This document shows positions 1 through 5,740 of a stretch of 7,932 nt of DNA, piece by piece. Within the stretch, counting starts at the first letter, position 1. Every line of letters starts with the position of its first letter. The notes beneath the pieces are model-generated. The model did no database searches. It saw only the letters and a program-made list of their open reading frames with translations, and was not told the DNA's origin. The DNA is from CALJFL01 sp047633055 (GTDB lineage Bacteria; Pseudomonadota; Gammaproteobacteria; Pseudomonadales; Halieaceae): contig JBLIEI010000098.1 in assembly GCA_047633055.1 (NCBI GenBank), positions 1-7,932 of the forward strand. The letters are read 5' to 3'. Position numbers and translations under genes: made by a program.

Positions 1-61
1 GACGACCGAGTGTACATTATTGATAGAAGTAAGATGTCAGCTTTCCAGAAGATAGCTTTCG

Positions 62-814
62 CTATTCATTTTTAGTGAAAAAAATCAGATGTTGTTGCGG
101 CAGACTGTCCACGGTTACAAGCCAGCGTAAGCCCAGCGCCGACATTTCCCTGATGGCCTGTGATTCACTCATTTTATGCAGCGGCTTGATTGACACCGAT
201 GGGTCTTCTGCGCGGTATTCCACCAGGGCAATACGCCCTCCCGGCTTCAGTGCTCGAAACATCGACTCTCCCATCTCACGGGGATGAGAAAACTCATGAT
301 AGGCATCAACCAACAGGATCAAATCGACACTATTTTCGGTCACGTTGATATCGGTTATTGAACCCAAAACTGGGACAATGTTTTTCTCTGCGGCGCCAGA
401 TCTGGCTTTAATTATGTCTAGCATCTCCTGCTGAAGGTCGACCGCCAGCACTTTACCTGAAGGAACCAATGGACTCATACGGAAGGAAAAGTAACCTGTA
501 CCTGCACCAATATCAGCCACGACATCTGTCGCCTGCAAGCCCAACTGCGCTATAAGTAGGTCGGTGCGCTCCTGGCGTTCCCTGTTCTCGCGCTCAAGCC
601 ATGCCGCCCCCTGGTGGCCCATAACTCGAGCAATTTTCCGCCCCATATAAAGCTTGCCAATACCATCGCGACTAGGGCTCGTGAGGACGTAATCAGTGCT
701 GGTGTCATCGTCGACAACAGGGGGTTCCGCCCAAACTGAAAAACTCAACGTCAGGCACAGTAACGTGGACACAGGGAGTAACTTTTTGAAGCCTGCTACG
801 CGCATGTGTTTCAT
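62..814 (-). CDS. Exported class I SAM-dependent methyltransferase
   Basis: This 250-residue protein should transfer a methyl group from S-adenosylmethionine to an unknown acceptor. Residues 1-29 look like a Sec signal peptide: a basic start, a hydrophobic stretch (about 12-27) and a VWA cleavage site before E30. No lipobox is present. The Rossmann methyltransferase fold follows: motif I DIGAGTG at 101-107, the acidic residue after strand 2 at D126, a motif IV region VDLILLVDAYHE around 163-174, and KPGG at 190-193. The segment before the fold (GIGKLYMGRKIARVMGH, 51-67) recurs, as I recall, in a family of exported methyltransferases. I chose the ATG at 814 because it overlaps the upstream stop as TGATG. 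A GTG at 817 and an ATG at 805 are alternatives. It is the last gene of the photolyase operon. The fold is secure; the substrate is unknown, and a periplasmic location is odd because SAM is cytoplasmic. Confidence 0.85.
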   Translation of the reverse strand: MKHMRVAGFKKLLPVSTLLCLTLSFSVWAEPPVVDDDTSTDYVLTSPSRDGIGKLYMGRKIARVMGHQGAAWLERENRERQERTDLLIAQLGLQATDVVADIGAGTGYFSFRMSPLVPSGKVLAVDLQQEMLDIIKARSGAAEKNIVPVLGSITDINVTENSVDLILLVDAYHEFSHPREMGESMFRALKPGGRIALVEYRAEDPSVSIKPLHKMSESQAIREMSALGLRWLVTVDSLPQQHLIFFTKNE

Positions 815-1386
815 CACAGTTTGGCCAATGTTAGCGCTGGAAGTTTCTCCGCTACTGCCGTTGAACCAGTCTCGTTAATAGAGTGCTGCAGCGACACTGC
901 CAGACCGGTGGCTAGCATCCGCTGAAAATAAGGCAATCCCTCGACGTAAAAGGGAAGTCCCTGCACGAGCGAATCCTCGCAAGGAATCGAGGCGGTGAAG
1001 CCATCCACAAATCGCTGCAGGCGCTCCGGGACCAAGCTAAGCTCTTGCAGTTCACCAAATTCCAATTGCCAGGTCATGTCAGGTTGTAAACTACAATTTG
1101 CTACAAACTCCCCTGGCATACGGTGGCCCCACTCCTGCGGCCCGATCAATGACAGCGTCCAATCGAGCTCACCACAGTAGAGGTAGTAGGGCATACCGAG
1201 AACTGGCCGAAAACGAAAACGTGCGGACAGGACTAGAGCAGAAAGGCAATAGTCCCTGAGAATATCTCCCGGGGATTTCTGTCGCGGCACCTGTGGACGC
1301 ACCAGAGCCCAGTCCTGCATTACACCGACACAGCCTTTGCCCTGTGGGTTCGGGTTTTTAGTAGTTCGTGGAATTAACTCGTTCAT
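814..1386 (-). CDS. Conserved protein of unknown function (NPNPQGKG family, possibly DUF2452)
   Basis: I cannot assign a function to this 190-residue protein. It lacks a signal peptide and clear membrane segments and looks soluble and cytoplasmic. The N-terminus carries KNPNPQGKG (10-18), followed by a region rich in aromatic residues (PYYLYCGELDW, 66-76), EWGHRMPGEF (85-94), a helical middle and PFYVEGLPYFQRM (145-157). From memory it resembles proteobacterial proteins annotated as DUF2452; I am not certain of that name. The frame stays open upstream into the photolyase gene, but the ATG at 1386 is the sensible start. It places the conserved-looking motif near the N-terminus, has a weak purine-rich TAGGG upstream, and leaves a 64-base gap after the photolyase. 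Its stop overlaps the methyltransferase start by one base (TGATG), suggesting translational coupling and possibly a joint role. Confidence 0.8.
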   Translation of the reverse strand: MNELIPRTTKNPNPQGKGCVGVMQDWALVRPQVPRQKSPGDILRDYCLSALVLSARFRFRPVLGMPYYLYCGELDWTLSLIGPQEWGHRMPGEFVANCSLQPDMTWQLEFGELQELSLVPERLQRFVDGFTASIPCEDSLVQGLPFYVEGLPYFQRMLATGLAVSLQHSINETGSTAVAEKLPALTLAKL

Positions 1387-1450
1387 GGCTACCCTACGGA
1401 TTTGTCGGCGTTTTGGATGTTGCACTAGTAAATTGGGACCCTGCGGAGGT

Positions 1451-2995
1451 TTAATCGCTGCGGGCTGCCGGCATAGACTTTTCAATATACGAATCCGCCC
1501 ACGCCACAATAGCTTGCTGTTCAGTGCCTTCCTTGCGGTCCCAGTTACGCACCGTGAGTCCCATCCGCGCATTGCCGCGCAACGTCTCCAGATTGCGGTC
1601 TATAAAGTGCCAGTACATACTATTGAAAGGGCACGCATCCGGGCCCGTTACCAGCGTCGGCTTATAACGACACTGCTTGCAATGATTACCTTGGCGCTGA
1701 ATGTACTTGCCGCTTGCTGCATAGGGCTTGCTCGCCATGAGGCCATTGTCAGCGTGTAATGCCATCCCCAGGGTGTTGGGTAGCTCAACCCATTCATAAG
1801 CATCCACGTAAACCGCAAGATACCAATCACAAACGGATTTTATATCAAGGCCAGCCAGCAAGGCGAAGTTGCCGATCACCATCAACCGCTGGATATGATG
1901 GGCATAACCAAGGTCCAGTGTTTGTGTCAGCGCCTGTTGTAGGCAGCGTAAATCGGTGCTGGCAGTCCAGAAAAAATCCGGTAGCGGTCGCGTGGCCTGC
2001 AGTCCATTGCGCTCTGCATATTCAGGCATCTTCAGCCAGTAGATGCCTCGAACATATTCCCTCCAACCCAGAACCTGGCGAATAAAGCCCTCCGCGGCCG
2101 ACAGCTCACATTGTCCTTCGCGCCATGCGCCCTCTACCTGTTGGCAGACCTCTAGTGGGTCCAACAGGCCGGCATTCAAGTACATCGACACAAGGCTGTG
2201 AAACAGCCAGGGGGACTCTTCCGCCATCGCATCCTGATAACGGCCAAACGTAGGTAGGCAATGCTCTATGAACCAGTTCAGTGCCCGCTGGGCATCCTCG
2301 GCAGTGACCGCAAGGTAAAAGCGCGACAGATCGCCGGGGTGGTCAGGGAACTCACGTTCTACCAGCTCGATAACCTCTCGTGTAATCTTATCGATCACAA
2401 CAGTAGGCCGTTCCGGTATAGCGCTTTTGCCACGCCAGCCGGCCCGATTGTCTGCATCGTAGTTCCACTTCCCACCCTCTGGTGCGCCTGCCTCATCAAT
2501 CAGAATGCCATAGCGCTTACGCATCTGCCGGTAGAAGAACTCCATACGCAGTTGCTTTTTACCTTCCGCCCAGTTCTCGAAGTCTTGGTGGGATGCCAAG
2601 AAGCGGTCGTCTTCAACCACTTCTACCGGTACGGAAAGACATTGTCCCCAAGTCCGCATTGCCGCCAACACTCGGTACTCACCCGGCTCACAGCACCGCA
2701 CCCTGCCAGCGCCGCTGCGCTCAAGCGCCAGTTCAACAGCCTGTTCCAGAGATTCGACACCGGCCTGATAATCAAAGTAGATGACCTCAAGGCCGCGCTC
2801 CCTAAGCTGCTGGCGAAAGTGACGCATGGCTGCAAAGATCAACGCGATCTTGTGCCGATTGTGGCGCACGTAACGGGCCTCTTCTTTTACTTCCGCCATC
2901 ACGACCACATCAACGCCCGGGCGTGCATCTTTTAATACGCCACGATCGGCACTCAGTTGGTCCCCGAGAACAAGTAAAAGATCTGGTTTAATCAT
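1451..2995 (-). CDS. phrB: Iron-sulfur bacterial cryptochrome/photolyase (PhrB/CryB type, probable (6-4) photolyase)
   Basis: This 514-residue flavoprotein probably repairs (6-4) photoproducts in DNA using light, with FAD, a [4Fe-4S] cluster and a lumazine antenna. The N-terminal antenna domain starts LLLVLGDQLS; the C-terminal FAD domain includes EGFIRQVLGWREYVRGIYWL and DAYEWVELPN. Comparison from memory with Agrobacterium PhrB (507 residues) gives a constant one-residue offset: cluster cysteines 351, 439, 442 and 455 against 350, 438, 441 and 454; the catalytic histidine pair 366-367 against 365-366; and electron-transfer residues W343, W391 and Y392 against 342, 390 and 391. That offset supports the ATG at 2995 over an in-frame ATG at 3022 (523 residues), although neither has a strong ribosome site. 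All key residues are present, so it should be active. It heads a minus-strand operon and diverges from a DCC-family gene. A purely signalling CryB-like role is possible. Confidence 0.95.
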   Translation of the reverse strand: MIKPDLLLVLGDQLSADRGVLKDARPGVDVVVMAEVKEEARYVRHNRHKIALIFAAMRHFRQQLRERGLEVIYFDYQAGVESLEQAVELALERSGAGRVRCCEPGEYRVLAAMRTWGQCLSVPVEVVEDDRFLASHQDFENWAEGKKQLRMEFFYRQMRKRYGILIDEAGAPEGGKWNYDADNRAGWRGKSAIPERPTVVIDKITREVIELVEREFPDHPGDLSRFYLAVTAEDAQRALNWFIEHCLPTFGRYQDAMAEESPWLFHSLVSMYLNAGLLDPLEVCQQVEGAWREGQCELSAAEGFIRQVLGWREYVRGIYWLKMPEYAERNGLQATRPLPDFFWTASTDLRCLQQALTQTLDLGYAHHIQRLMVIGNFALLAGLDIKSVCDWYLAVYVDAYEWVELPNTLGMALHADNGLMASKPYAASGKYIQRQGNHCKQCRYKPTLVTGPDACPFNSMYWHFIDRNLETLRGNARMGLTVRNWDRKEGTEQQAIVAWADSYIEKSMPAARSD

Positions 2996-3128
2996 GCAAT
3001 GCCAAAGAACGAACGCTATCATTTCCCATTGAAAAGGCCCTTAGATCAGCTGTGTGTGGTTTGTATCGTTAATTGCTGAATATACGGTGGTTTTAGATCC
3101 GAGGATCACGCGGGGCCGTAACATTGTT
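2996..3128. promoter_or_regulatory. Divergent control region between photolyase and DCC gene
   Basis: These 133 bases separate the divergent photolyase and DCC-family genes and must hold the promoters for both. The AT-rich part is about 3061-3098. On the minus strand TATATT (3084 to 3079) resembles a -10 box but has no good -35 at 16-18 bases. On the plus strand TATACG (3081-3086) is a weak -10 candidate with poor upstream matches. Poor sigma-70 boxes fit a promoter that needs an activator or an alternative sigma factor, as is known for light-induced photolyase genes elsewhere, but this is inference. A 7-base direct repeat TTAGATC (3041-3047 and 3093-3099) could be chance. Confidence 0.35.
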
Positions 3129-3485
3129 ATGAGCTATGACCAATTATATTATGATGGCAACTGCCCTCTGTGCCTGGCGGAGATGGAGAAACTGGGCGGG
3201 CTGGCTGACGATCAGCTGGAACTGGTAGACATTCATACGCTACCTGATACAGGCGAGTTGCCAGACCGTGAGATTTTACTGGGCACGCTTCATCTGAAAA
3301 GAGAGGGTTCTGATTTTCTCATCGGCATGGATGCAAATGTGGCCGCATGGCAGCACACCCGCTATGGCTGGCTATGGCGTCCGCTGCGTTGGCCACTGAT
3401 ACGACATATCGCGGATGCTGTTTATCGTCCTTGGGCGCGTTGGCGCTATCGTCGGCTCTACGGCCGAAATCCTCCTGACCTGTGA
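3129..3485 (+). CDS. DCC-family thiol-disulfide oxidoreductase (DUF393)
   Basis: This 118-residue protein belongs to the DCC family, small thioredoxin-like proteins predicted to exchange thiols and disulfides. The signature sits at the N-terminus: YYDGNCPLC with cysteines 12 and 15, where the family usually has DGDCPLC. ELVDIH follows (31-36). The basic, tryptophan-rich C-terminal end (AVYRPWARWRYRRLYG, 97-112) is typical of the family. The start is the ATG at 3129, which puts the motif at residue 8 as in relatives. The frame is open from 3054, but that extension does not look like protein, and no strong ribosome site precedes 3129. It diverges from the photolyase gene; DUF393 genes often occur near photolyases in aquatic proteobacteria (from memory). 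The physiological substrate of the family is unknown. Confidence 0.88.
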   Translation: MSYDQLYYDGNCPLCLAEMEKLGGLADDQLELVDIHTLPDTGELPDREILLGTLHLKREGSDFLIGMDANVAAWQHTRYGWLWRPLRWPLIRHIADAVYRPWARWRYRRLYGRNPPDL

Positions 3486-3703
3486 AGTCGGGTATTGGAG
3501 TTGCACACCCGACGTCCAAGTCGACCCAATCAATATCGGCCTTCAAACGACATATTGACGTTGCATTTTTTGTGCTTACTGATCAGACTGCATCCGTTCC
3601 AGGCTAAGCTGTTTTTAGTCCGTAACACGGACCCAAGAGTGCATTGCTATTAACGGTGCAGCGTACGGAACAATTCTCTTAGACATTTTCTCAGGAACTA
3701 AAA
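3486..3703 (+). promoter_or_regulatory. Intergenic region upstream of glutaredoxin, with promoter-like boxes
   Basis: No gene is visible in these 218 bases. A possible promoter for the glutaredoxin gene is TTGACG (3555-3560) with TACTGA 16 bases later (3577-3582). The -35 is good and the -10 is poor. Downstream, in what would be the leader, GTCCGT-AAC-ACGGAC (3618-3632) can form a tight 6-base-pair hairpin. It is not followed by T residues, so termination is not indicated. The start of the next gene has a clear ribosome site, CAGGA at 3692-3696. Confidence 0.3.
3487..3513 (+). terminator. Inverted repeat after DCC gene, weak terminator candidate
   Basis: GTCGGGT (3487-3493) and ACCCGAC (3507-3513) form a perfect 7-base-pair stem with a 13-base loop, starting two bases after the DCC stop codon. 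The position suits a transcription end, but there is no run of T after it, so it may be only an mRNA-stabilising hairpin. Confidence 0.35.
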
Positions 3704-4072
3704 ATGGCCATCATCCGGCTGATCCTCGGCAAACTTATCCTGCTCCTTAATTGGGTTTTTACTCCCAAAAGCATCCAGCGCGATCCGGAGCAGCAGGCCA
3801 CTATCGATTCACAGACTAAAACGCTAACCTTGTATCAATATGAAGCCTGCCCGTTCTGCGTCAAAGTACGCCGGGAGATGAAGCGCCACGGCCTAAATAT
3901 CGAGGTGAGAGATGTGAAGCGCAATGATGTCGCCAAACAAGAGTTGCTAGCCGGTGGCGGAGACCTGAAAGTGCCTTGTCTGCGGATTGCCGAAGGTGAG
4001 CGCGGCTTTCAGTGGATGTACGAGTCACAGGATATTATCGGGTATCTCGAGGGGCGATTTGTGCCGCGTTAG
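3704..4072 (+). CDS. Membrane-anchored glutaredoxin
   Basis: This 122-residue protein is a glutathione-dependent thiol oxidoreductase. Residues 3-19 (IIRLILGKLILLLNWVF) form one hydrophobic segment without a cleavage site, so it is probably an anchor. The glutaredoxin fold follows from about residue 40: LTLYQYEACPFCVKVR with the dithiol active site CPFC at 49-52, the cis-proline region KVPCLRI with P91, and YESQDIIGYLE near the end, which suits glutathione binding. An extra cysteine, C92, lies next to the cis-proline. The ATG at 3704 has CAGGA 7 bases upstream. The same arrangement of anchor plus glutaredoxin is common in gammaproteobacteria. The domain probably faces the cytoplasm, where glutathione is the reductant (inference from the short basic linker). 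It follows the DCC gene but is separated by 218 bases, so it probably has its own promoter. Confidence 0.92.
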   Translation: MAIIRLILGKLILLLNWVFTPKSIQRDPEQQATIDSQTKTLTLYQYEACPFCVKVRREMKRHGLNIEVRDVKRNDVAKQELLAGGGDLKVPCLRIAEGERGFQWMYESQDIIGYLEGRFVPR

Positions 4073-4143
4073 GAGGCTCGTACTACCACATCAATTAGAA
4101 CAATTAACCCAGCCATTGCGCCCCCACCATAAGGTAGCCGCCC

Positions 4144-4356
4144 ATGAAAGCAATCGAAATCACAACAGAACCTGTTGAGCTAAACAAGCTCCTGAAATTC
4201 GGAGGCTTGGTCACCACAGGTGGCGAGGCCAAGCTCCTTATCGGTGACGGCCAAGTCACAGTCAATGGCGAAATTGAAACCCGGCGCCGTAAAAAAATCG
4301 TCAATGGCGATATTATTGAATTTCGCGGTGAGCAGGTGCAAGTGCGTCTGGTATAA
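4144..4356 (+). CDS. Small S4-domain RNA-binding protein (YbcJ-like)
   Basis: This 70-residue protein is essentially one S4 RNA-binding domain. It aligns by eye with E. coli YbcJ: VELNKLLKFGGLVTTGGEAK matches the YbcJ pattern VELCDLLKLEG...GAQAK, then GDGQVTVNGEIETRRRKKI (34-52) matches the basic RNA-contacting turn, followed by a G-D-x-I/V-x-F strand. Its length equals that of YbcJ. The likely role is binding structured RNA, perhaps around the ribosome, but the target is not known. AAGG at 4131-4134 precedes the ATG by 9 bases. It lies 71 bases after the glutaredoxin and 9 bases before the next gene, with which it is probably co-transcribed. Confidence 0.92.
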   Translation: MKAIEITTEPVELNKLLKFGGLVTTGGEAKLLIGDGQVTVNGEIETRRRKKIVNGDIIEFRGEQVQVRLV

Positions 4357-4365
4357 AGTACTGGG

Positions 4366-4575
4366 ATGGATAACAAAGACTTGCTGGAAGCGATCAATCA
4401 AATAATGCCTTATGGCAAGTACAAAGGGCTTCAGCTGTTAGACCTTCCTGAGCCGTATCTGGTGTGGTACCACAGCAAGGGCTTTCCACAGGGCAAGCTG
4501 GGCACACAACTCGCGCTCATCTATGAGGTTAAGCTCAACGGGCTGGAGGGGATGCTAAAGCGGTTCCAGCGATAG
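4366..4575 (+). CDS. DUF3820 family protein
   Basis: This 69-residue protein matches the DUF3820 family (Pfam label: putative quorum-sensing-regulated virulence factor). Family marks are MPYGKYKG (14-21), DLPEPYLVWY (26-35), GFPQGKLG (39-46) and a closing helix with VKLNGLEG (55-62). The length is typical of the stand-alone bacterial form. The virulence label derives from a Pseudomonas structure annotation and says little here; the biochemical role is unknown. The ATG at 4366 begins 9 bases after the stop of the S4-domain gene, with TACTGGG as a weak ribosome site, so translation may be coupled to that gene. No terminator with a T-run follows. Confidence 0.9.
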   Translation: MDNKDLLEAINQIMPYGKYKGLQLLDLPEPYLVWYHSKGFPQGKLGTQLALIYEVKLNGLEGMLKRFQR

Positions 4576-4755
4576 CAGAACGATTAGCTCGAGAGCCAGC
4601 CCCCTATTTCAAGCGTCCATACACCCTATTTCGTGTCGACGGGCAATGCTTTCAGTACCCAAATTCGCATTTCTCGCTTAGGCACGTATCATTACGGTAT
4701 CGCTAAATTAACTCGCCTGGGCCGGCAGAATTAGCCCATCTGGCTGGTCTAGGCT
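4576..4755. other. Intergenic region between convergent genes, no gene seen
   Basis: These 180 bases lie between the ends of the DUF3820 gene (plus) and the reductase gene (minus), so terminators for both are expected here. I find only weak structure: TGGGC (4718-4722) with GCCCA (4734-4738), a 5-base-pair stem with an 11-base loop that could end the minus-strand transcript but lacks a T-run. A 9-base direct repeat CCCTATTTC occurs at 4602-4610 and 4624-4632, 22 bases apart. Confidence 0.4.
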
Positions 4756-5607
4756 TTAACCCGTAACCTCGCTCACAAACGCCGCAAAGGTACGCAACGG
4801 ATGTCCAACTGCAGACTCGGAAGCCGCAACGGCGTCCAAATCGGCAACACCGCCCTGCTTCTGCTCGCCCAAGAACATCTTCTTTAAGGAATTAAGCAAC
4901 CACGGTGACAGTAATGCTTCGACCGGCTTGCCCCATGCGTCAACGTTGTCACCGCCGTAGAAGACTTCACGACCAAGCGCCTGCCCATACACTTCAGCAG
5001 CTTTAGGTCCGCTGATCGTATCGGGGCCGTGCAAATAGTAATCGGCACCAGCGTGACCGTCATCGGTCAAAACCTGCACGGCACAATCGGCGATATCGCG
5101 GGTGTCGATACGGTTGTTACCAATGGAGCCGATCGGCATGGCATAAACGCCGAGTTCCTTAATAACAGGGATAATCGACAAGTCCGTTTGCATAAAGAAG
5201 TTGGGACGCAAAAAAGTGTAATCGGCGCCGCTGTTGCGGATGGCTTGTTCAACCGGCAGTTTGGCACGGTAATGAGGGATGCCGGGGTCTTTGTTTGGAT
5301 GACCGATCGACAGGAACACGATATGTTTGACGCCAGCAGAAGACGCCGCCTGTACAGCCCTCAGACCGCGGGCGGCTTCTGTTTCCCCGTTCGAACTGAT
5401 CAGCAACAGTCGCTCTACACCGTCGCAGGATGCTTCGAGACCAGCGCCGCTTTCAAGATCCCCGATGATGCCTTCTACGCTCGCAGGCAATTTGGCCAAG
5501 TTTTCTTCCGAGCGACTTAAGGCACGCACTGCTACCCCTTTTTCGAGCAAACCAGCAACCGTAGGTCGCCCGACATTGCCGGTCGCGCCGATGACGAGAA
5601 TAGTCAT
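4756..5607 (-). CDS. NmrA-like / QOR2-like NAD(P)-binding oxidoreductase (atypical SDR)
   Basis: This 283-residue protein is an atypical short-chain dehydrogenase of the NmrA / quinone-reductase-2 group, which includes E. coli YtfG (QorB). Those proteins bind NADPH and either reduce quinones or act as redox sensors. The N-terminus is a Rossmann dinucleotide site: strand TILVI, then GATGNVG (7-13). LLLISSNGETE (67-77) resembles LLLISSSE in YtfG. FLSIGHP (98-104), YRAKLPVE (113-120) and YTFLRPNFFMQ (130-140) are typical. The classic YxxxK of standard SDRs is absent; Y113-R-A-K116 is close but one residue too short. The start is the ATG at 5607, directly before the Rossmann strand and 6 bases after a good AAAGGA. 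An open upstream extension to 5823 would run through the control region and the divergent gene and is rejected. Catalysis versus sensing cannot be decided from sequence. Confidence 0.9.
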   Translation of the reverse strand: MTILVIGATGNVGRPTVAGLLEKGVAVRALSRSEENLAKLPASVEGIIGDLESGAGLEASCDGVERLLLISSNGETEAARGLRAVQAASSAGVKHIVFLSIGHPNKDPGIPHYRAKLPVEQAIRNSGADYTFLRPNFFMQTDLSIIPVIKELGVYAMPIGSIGNNRIDTRDIADCAVQVLTDDGHAGADYYLHGPDTISGPKAAEVYGQALGREVFYGGDNVDAWGKPVEALLSPWLLNSLKKMFLGEQKQGGVADLDAVAASESAVGHPLRTFAAFVSEVTG

Positions 5608-5613
5608 AGTAAG

Positions 5614-5619
5614 TCCTTT
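5614..5619 (-). promoter_or_regulatory. Ribosome binding site fixing the reductase start
   Basis: On the minus strand AAAGGA lies 6 bases before the ATG at 5607. It settles the start at 5607 rather than at the far-upstream in-frame ATG codons. Confidence 0.75.
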
Positions 5620-5634
5620 ATTAGTATTAATGTA

Positions 5635-5655
5635 AGTTTGAAATGTATGTAAACT
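5635..5655. promoter_or_regulatory. LysR-type dyad (T-N11-A) in the divergent control region
   Basis: AGTTT (5635-5639) and AAACT (5651-5655) form a perfect 5-base inverted repeat around 11 bases, the T-N11-A layout typical of LysR-family binding sites. It lies in the 133-base region between the divergent reductase and lyase-like genes and covers the -35 box of the promoter proposed for the latter. A LysR-family regulator is encoded at 6363-7316. That it binds here is inference, and a 5-base dyad can occur by chance. Confidence 0.4.
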
Positions 5656-5666
5656 ATCAGCATAAC
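5638..5666 (+). promoter_or_regulatory. Sigma-70-like promoter for the lyase-like gene
   Basis: TTGAAA (5638-5643, 5 of 6 matches to the -35 consensus) and CATAAC (5661-5666, 4 of 6 matches to the -10) are 17 bases apart, the optimal spacing. Transcription would start near 5673, giving a leader of about 70 bases before the ATG at 5741. On the opposite strand TTTACA (5653 to 5648) could serve as a -35 towards the reductase gene, but the matching -10 would place the start inside that gene's ribosome site, so I do not propose it. Confidence 0.45.
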
Positions 5667-5740
5667 CCTGCGAATATGAGACATGTATCCAAGTTCGATC
5701 TAGGCTGCGGCGCAACAGCATCAATGAGAAAAAATCGACC

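Noticed and set aside
1..61. Possible terminator after the methyltransferase gene (two AGCTTTC copies)
   Set aside because: The copies are direct, not inverted, and the best stem has mismatches and no T-run.
1387..1572. N-terminal extension of the unknown protein into the photolyase gene
   Set aside because: The extra 62 residues are a shifted reading of photolyase codons and look non-native; the ATG at 1386 fits the motif position and operon spacing.
1337..1759. Plus-strand open frame of 140 codons across the photolyase end and the unknown gene start
   Set aside because: Antisense to two real genes and without any recognisable motif.
2261..2935. Long plus-strand open frame of 224 codons opposite the photolyase gene
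   Set aside because: It lies fully antisense to a gene with intact family motifs, has no recognisable domain, and such frames are expected opposite GC-rich genes.
3041..3099. Direct repeat TTAGATC (3041-3047, 3093-3099), 52 bases apart, between photolyase and DCC genes
   Set aside because: Seven bases is short enough to recur by chance in 133 bases; not proposed as an operator without conservation.
4602..4632. Direct repeat CCCTATTTC in the intergenic region
   Set aside because: Only two short copies with no flanking structure or gene; no evidence of a repeat array or attachment site.
5029..5520. Plus-strand open frame of 163 codons opposite the reductase gene
   Set aside because: Antisense shadow of a well-supported Rossmann protein; no ribosome site or family features.
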